Below, piece by piece: positions 59,547-64,000 of a stretch of DNA of 64,000 nucleotides. The notes under the pieces are model-generated. The model made no database searches, was not told where the DNA came from, and worked only from the letters and a program-made list of their open reading frames with translations. Source of the stretch: Stentor coeruleus (taxonomy: Eukaryota > Ciliophora > Heterotrichea > Heterotrichida > Stentoridae); NCBI GenBank assembly GCA_001970955.1, contig MPUH01000196.1:1-64000 (forward strand). Direction: 5' to 3'. Position 1 is the stretch's first letter, and each line of letters starts with the position of its first letter. The translations under genes and the position numbers were made by a program.

Positions 59547-59834
59547 TTATTTTGGAAGTTCGAATGGGGGTGTATGGCCTAATTTGATAATCAGATCATA
59601 AACTTCTTTTGTATGTGGGAATTGTTCAGGCCATTCACCTGATGGGATGTATATTTCGTTAAAATCATTTCCCATGACCACTTGCATGATTTCTTTACCT
59701 TGACGACAAGGGCAGATATGCATATGAGAGTTTAGTTTGATTTCTTCAACAGTTGCATTACAGCGTTCACAGATGACATGAACTCCGCTTTGGCATTTTT
59801 CTTCATGATCACCCCCTTTAGTCTTTACGTTCAT
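59547..59834 (-). CDS. Small Cys/His-rich putative zinc-binding protein
   Basis: 95 residues, ATG at 59834. Cys and His cluster in the first half: CQSGVHVICERC followed by HMHICPC, a C-x7-C-x2-C-x12-H-x3-C-x-C spacing that could bind one or two Zn ions. The second half (SGEWPEQFPHTKEVYDLIIK) is compact and looks conserved. It resembles TRAF-type zinc fingers in spirit, but the family is not clear. It is a likely real gene because of the ATG, the ordered composition and the C-poor 5' flank. Confidence 0.62.
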   Translation of the reverse strand: MNVKTKGGDHEEKCQSGVHVICERCNATVEEIKLNSHMHICPCRQGKEIMQVVMGNDFNEIYIPSGEWPEQFPHTKEVYDLIIKLGHTPPFELPK

Positions 59835-60514
59835 TTTATTATAAGTTTAGGGTTATTATATGCTTTTTTTTTATGAGATAATTTAAAGGGAGGATAGAGA
59901 GAATTTGTATATGGTTTATGGGTAGGTTTTTAGGATTTTTTTAAGGTTTTAGTGTAAGTGTAGGCAAAATTAGATTAATTTAGTTTGAATAGATTTATGA
60001 AATTAGATAGAAGATGCAGGAGTTGGGATGAAAGATTTTGTTTTGGTTTGGTCTGATTATTTAAGTATATTGTTGGAAGATTAGTATGAAATTTAATATT
60101 TTTATAAAAACATCATGCAAATGATTTTTGAGGATCAACTATGCATTATATTTGATTATTTTTTTTGATTATGAAATTGATATAAGAATATTATCGCTGT
60201 AATGAATTTATTTTGAAAATACTCATTTTTTATAGAGAGTTGCAATCTTAAGTTTAAAACCCTAAATCAAAAGTATCATTTTTCTCTACAGAATAAGAAA
60301 CTTGCATCAACTAATATAAATAAAGTATTAAAATATAATATTTAAACTTATAAACCAATATAGTCCAATTTATAAATATATACATCCATACAAAACCTTA
60401 CAAAAAACCATAAAACTAATCATCATAAAAAATATCCTTAAACTAACCTATTCATCATCTATACCCACCACACACAAAAAATAAACAAAATACACATTTT
60501 AAATACCATGAAAA
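59835..60514. other. Intergenic, nothing recognised
   Basis: About 680 bp. G-rich and C-poor to ~60100, then C-rich and G-poor toward the stop of the next minus-strand gene. No ORF, hairpin or repeat that I can support. Confidence 0.55.
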
Positions 60515-60871
60515 TTATAAATCTTTTAACGTCCAGCCTGACATCAAACTTTTATGATGCAAAGTTTTTTTAGATTCCGCAAAAGATAGAGAAAAATCAT
60601 TTTTATCAGCAGAAATCCCAACAGATTTGTTTTTAGAGTAGATTTTCTTAGTAATATTTATAGTTTTTCCAAATGTTTGAATGTAGTTAGTAACTTTTTT
60701 CTTTGGTAGAGATTCAAGGTTTCTGTTTATGTCTTTGTGTGAATAGACTTTTCTTATACGTTTCTTAACAATTTCATAGCTTTTTAATCGATTTACTATA
60801 AAATTTTGTTTATAGAATACTGAAGATGAGGATTTTGGGTAGTAGAAGTTACTTGAGTAATTTAATTCCAT
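60515..60871 (-). CDS. Small basic protein of unknown function
   Basis: 118 residues, ATG at 60871. Lys/Ser/Tyr-rich (FYYPKSSSSVFYKQNF start, KKRIRKVYSH near 37), ending SLMSGWTLKDL. No domain recognised. It shares a 242-bp divergent spacer with the USP gene. Confidence 0.55.
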   Translation of the reverse strand: MELNYSSNFYYPKSSSSVFYKQNFIVNRLKSYEIVKKRIRKVYSHKDINRNLESLPKKKVTNYIQTFGKTINITKKIYSKNKSVGISADKNDFSLSFAESKKTLHHKSLMSGWTLKDL

Positions 60872-61113
60872 TTTATTAAGAGTAAATTAGTATTATTATG
60901 AAGGATTAAATGGTTTAAGATGAAAAAAAGGTAATAAGATATAAAGATTTGTATTAGGATTTCTAGGGCGATATGAGAATTTTTGTTGTGATGTGTGAGG
61001 TTTGGGGTAGGAATTATGGTTATGAGTATAGAGAAAATGGAAACCAAAACTATTTTTCTCTAAAACTTCTACAAACATTTATCAATCCTCAAATAAAACA
61101 TTTTATCATAATA
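60872..61113. promoter_or_regulatory. Divergent spacer upstream of the USP gene
   Basis: 242 bp between divergent starts. The left part is G-rich and C-poor, the last ~70 bp C-rich and G-poor, matching the 5'-flank composition for each direction. No distinct motif is seen. Confidence 0.35.
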
Positions 61114-64000
61114 ATGGGAAGTTGTATAGGTAGACGAACAGAAGTCCAAATAAACGCAATAGTTCCATCAAAAGCTTTTGGTCAAAACAATGCTTTATTA
61201 GACAAATGGAGTGAGCAACAAGTCAAATTGCTTAGTAAAAAATTCAATGAATTCAAAACAACAGAAGGTTTAGACTTTGAAGGCTTTGAAAAACTTTTCA
61301 AAGATTGCAGTTATATTCCTAAAGGTGTTATAAGGAATTGTTTCAATCAATTCGCTTTACCAGGGTTTAATGTTATGAATTTTCGTAATTTTTGTGTTCT
61401 GGTTGCTAAGATTTTTTTGTCAAATAAAAAAGATAAGGCTGAGCTGATTTTTAGGATTTTTAGTAGTGGTGATGATACCAAATGGACTGATGAAGAGAAA
61501 AATATGTTTAATATATCGTATAGGGAGTATATGAAGTTGATAGGGAGAAATGGGGAGGTTCAGTTTGGTGGAAATGCTAACATTATAGATTTTGTTGAAT
61601 GGGCTATGAAGAATATTGATTTCATGTATATTTTAAAGCCATTTGAACTAATCCCATCTCCAGAAAAGGAAAAAAACTTAATTAACAGCCACCTTGATGA
61701 ATTAAAACCAACTGGAGGTCTTGTTGTTTGCTTAGTGTCAAACCAATGGTGGGATGCATGGAGGAACTACGTAACATATGGCCGTCCAACCGAACTTACC
61801 AATAGCTTTACAAAATCTATCAATATAGGCGATCGTCCAGTATCCATTGATAACAGTCATCTTTTAGCAGGGGACTCCGACATAAAACTCCGACTAAACC
61901 TGAAAAAAGACAAAGATTTCGTTGTAGTCAGCGAAAAAACCTGGTCCCTGCTTTTAGAATGGTACAGTGGCGGGCCTAAAATCACAAGAAAATACATATA
62001 TCAAGGTAAAAACCTCATGTTAGAACTTTACCCACCTATACTAACAATAATCCCTGTATTAATCAATGGATATCCATCCAACAGCAATTCTGTAACCATG
62101 CTATTTTCTTTAACCAACAAATTCAATGAAGTCTTAGAAAAAGCAGCAAAAGCTCTAGGAAAACCAATAGACAATTCAAGAATCTGGGTGAAATCAAAAG
62201 GTATATGGATAGTCCCGAATTTTACAGAAACTATAGACCAAGTAAAAATCATGGAAGAAGAAGTGCTTTTTGAAACCTTAGTCAATGATAGGGTTAAAAC
62301 ATACTGGCCACGAGATCTTGTTAAAGATAAACTTATAAGTTTCCCATCAAACACCATAACAGCAAGTTCATCTAATTCTGAAGACTCTAAAAGATCAGAC
62401 CTTAAAAAAGTTACATACACAAGAGCTGTAAAAAGTCCAGGAATTGTCGGGTTAATAAACCTAGGAAATACTTGTTACTTTAATTGTATTATTCAATCAT
62501 TAGTCCACACACCTCTTTTACAAGAGTTTTTTGCTTCAAATAGTATATCAAGTTTTCTTAATAAAAACATCAACCCTGAACAAAGTTTAGCTTTAGAAAT
62601 TAGCAATTTAAGCAAAGAAATCTGGACTGGGGTGTTATCAAGAGTTAATCCTTTAAAACTATTTAAGTGTTTTACATCAAGATTCCCTATGTTTGAAGAT
62701 AAAGAGCAGCATGATTGTCATGAATTTTTATCTATGATATTAGAAGCTTTACATGATGAATTAAGAAGGGAAGGGTCTGAGGAGATAAAAACAACAGTTA
62801 TATTAGAAGACCCTGAAAACAAACAGTTGGAAATAAGTGAAAATGGCTCTTCGGTACAAGTGGAGAAATTAGTTGATAAGAAAATAGGCAATTATTTGCT
62901 TAATATAAGTGATAATCAATGGCATATGCTTCAAGGTACACAAGGGTCTATAGTATCTGATATATGTGCTGGGCAAACAAAGACTACTTTAACATGTAAT
63001 TCTTGTGGATGTAGAAGGATTTTATTTGAAATTTTTACTAACCTTAGTTTACCGATACCAATAACAACATCAATACCTTTGTATATAACAATAGTCCCAT
63101 TGTTTGGAAATATAAGCAAAATGGCCTTAATGGTTTCTAAGCATTGCAAAGTTAAAGAAATCATTGATAATATATGCCAGTTCTCAGGAATTACTATAGA
63201 AAAACTTTCTTTAATAGAAGGGAGTATCAGTTATAGTTTAACGTATTTAGATTTACATCTTAATTCGTCTTTGGACCATTTGGGAATAAGCCAAAAAGCT
63301 GATTTGTATGCTTTTGAGACTAGGAAAACTATAGAAAGCTGTGAAGAACTAGGGAAAAAAGCTCGTAAGTATGATAGTAACTTAGAAGTTGGGGCACAAG
63401 TTGATGTCCAGCATGGGGAAAAATGGGTTACAGGTAAAATCCTTGAAGTGAAAAAAAACTTCATCACAGAATACCTTGTTGAATATGATTATCAAACATA
63501 TACTGAATGGAAAAGTTCAAGCCAAATCGATATTTTCAGATCAAAAACTTCATCAAGTCAATGCCAGCCACAACAAATTGCCCTTATTCATATAATCAAC
63601 AATGGTACAAGGAAAATCATAGGATTTCCTTTTATATTATCAATAGGCAATTGGTATACATATGAAGATTTATATAATCTAGCTATATCAAGTTCTATGA
63701 GAATGTGTTCAAAAGATGCTAAAACTGGACAAACATATTTTAGATTGCTTATTCTTGACCCTATATCTTTTAAATGTGGAATTTGTAGAGCTTATTCTGG
63801 ATGTGCTGGATGCCCATTATTGAAAAGTAAAACTGAAGTGAGAAATTTGGGACAAAGTATGAGAAGAGTTTGCATTGCTGCTGAATGGATTGAGAGTTTT
63901 TTTGTTGAGGATGTGAAATGTGATTTAAGTGTGGCACAGGTTAAAGAGAAGGAAAAAGAGATTAATAAGCCAATTGATTTGAATATGTGTTTAGATGCTT
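61114..64000 (+). CDS. USP32-like ubiquitin-specific protease (3' partial)
   Basis: Open from ATG 61114 to the window edge, 962 residues visible. The N terminus MGSCIGRR predicts myristoylation (Gly2) and palmitoylation (Cys4). An EF-hand-like helical region follows (~30-190), then a DUSP domain starting near 205 (CLVSNQWWDAWRNYVTYG). The peptidase opens near 446 with NLGNTCYFNC; catalytic Cys is 454, followed by QHDCHEFL. Zinc Cys are visible at 628, 631 and 633, then at 888, 891, 897 and 900. The His box lies beyond 64000. EF-hand, DUSP and USP in this order, plus a lipid anchor, is the USP32 layout; USP32 acts on Rab7 and late endosomes in mammals. A ~150-residue insertion (near 690-850) splits the two Cys pairs. 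Confidence 0.9.
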   Translation, partial: MGSCIGRRTEVQINAIVPSKAFGQNNALLDKWSEQQVKLLSKKFNEFKTTEGLDFEGFEKLFKDCSYIPKGVIRNCFNQFALPGFNVMNFRNFCVLVAKIFLSNKKDKAELIFRIFSSGDDTKWTDEEKNMFNISYREYMKLIGRNGEVQFGGNANIIDFVEWAMKNIDFMYILKPFELIPSPEKEKNLINSHLDELKPTGGLVVCLVSNQWWDAWRNYVTYGRPTELTNSFTKSINIGDRPVSIDNSHLLAGDSDIKLRLNLKKDKDFVVVSEKTWSLLLEWYSGGPKITRKYIYQGKNLMLELYPPILTIIPVLINGYPSNSNSVTMLFSLTNKFNEVLEKAAKALGKPIDNSRIWVKSKGIWIVPNFTETIDQVKIMEEEVLFETLVNDRVKTYWPRDLVKDKLISFPSNTITASSSNSEDSKRSDLKKVTYTRAVKSPGIVGLINLGNTCYFNCIIQSLVHTPLLQEFFASNSISSFLNKNINPEQSLALEISNLSKEIWTGVLSRVNPLKLFKCFTSRFPMFEDKEQHDCHEFLSMILEALHDELRREGSEEIKTTVILEDPENKQLEISENGSSVQVEKLVDKKIGNYLLNISDNQWHMLQGTQGSIVSDICAGQTKTTLTCNSCGCRRILFEIFTNLSLPIPITTSIPLYITIVPLFGNISKMALMVSKHCKVKEIIDNICQFSGITIEKLSLIEGSISYSLTYLDLHLNSSLDHLGISQKADLYAFETRKTIESCEELGKKARKYDSNLEVGAQVDVQHGEKWVTGKILEVKKNFITEYLVEYDYQTYTEWKSSSQIDIFRSKTSSSQCQPQQIALIHIINNGTRKIIGFPFILSIGNWYTYEDLYNLAISSSMRMCSKDAKTGQTYFRLLILDPISFKCGICRAYSGCAGCPLLKSKTEVRNLGQSMRRVCIAAEWIESFFVEDVKCDLSVAQVKEKEKEINKPIDLNMCLDA

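Noticed and set aside
1-64000. A variant genetic code (TGA as Trp, or TAA/TAG as Gln)
   Set aside because: All three stops terminate well-supported genes (cyclase and DYRK end in TGA, CDPK and SF3B5 in TAG, many in TAA) and Trp is always TGG, including in the 1,620-codon CFAP61. Reading stops as Gln makes almost any AT-rich frame look open.

Overview
The window looks like macronuclear DNA of a heterotrich ciliate close to Stentor. It is very AT-rich and gene-dense. Seven introns can be placed, and every one is exactly 15 nt (GTA-N6-A-N-A-Y-AG). TAA, TAG and TGA all end genes and Trp is always TGG, so the code is standard; this argues against Blepharisma, where TGA is Trp. The protein set is that of a ciliated protist: OFD1, CFAP61, an STPGR/SHIPPO protein, a voltage-sensor cyclase, a CNG-type channel and a CDPK-like kinase. 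I see no rRNA, tRNA, CRISPR array, transposon or viral element.

Layout. 1-773: 3' part of a coiled-coil protein ending in a CaaX box. 774-6060: a 5.3-kb stretch without a convincing gene, unusual here, holding several folded, GC-richer islands. 6061-16333: a tight block with a voltage-sensor/class III cyclase, a coiled-coil protein, a myristoylated AGC kinase, OFD1, the KEOPS subunit CGI121/TPRKB and a myosin-like protein with a ruined nucleotide pocket plus IQ motifs. Spacers in this block are 4 to 87 bp. 16655-27470: a small membrane protein, a CDPK-like kinase, a dynamin-related GTPase, a calpain with a leucine-rich tail, an MFS transporter and Rab7. 28939-41226: an STPGR protein, a 1,044-residue unknown, a START protein, a TBC Rab-GAP and a chitin synthase. 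41973-51077: a RING ligase, CFAP61, a small basic protein, a 128-bp minisatellite and a DYRK kinase damaged by assembly joins. 52488-64000: several small unknown proteins, SF3B5 (its first coding exon is only the ATG), a CNG-like channel and a USP32-like deubiquitinase running off the window.

Themes. (1) Cilium and basal body: OFD1, CFAP61, STPGR, probably some coiled-coil proteins. (2) Membrane signalling: cyclase, cyclic-nucleotide channel, three proteins with N-terminal Gly plus nearby Cys (AGC kinase, CDPK, USP). (3) Membrane traffic: Rab7, TBC GAP, dynamin, possibly the USP32-like enzyme. Splice-aware reading recovered SF3B5, the first exon of OFD1, and complete MFS, START, AGC-kinase and membrane-protein models. 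Three places (around 4055, 49692-49862 and 53499) carry a single N flanked by identical sequence. These are unmerged contig overlaps, not biology.
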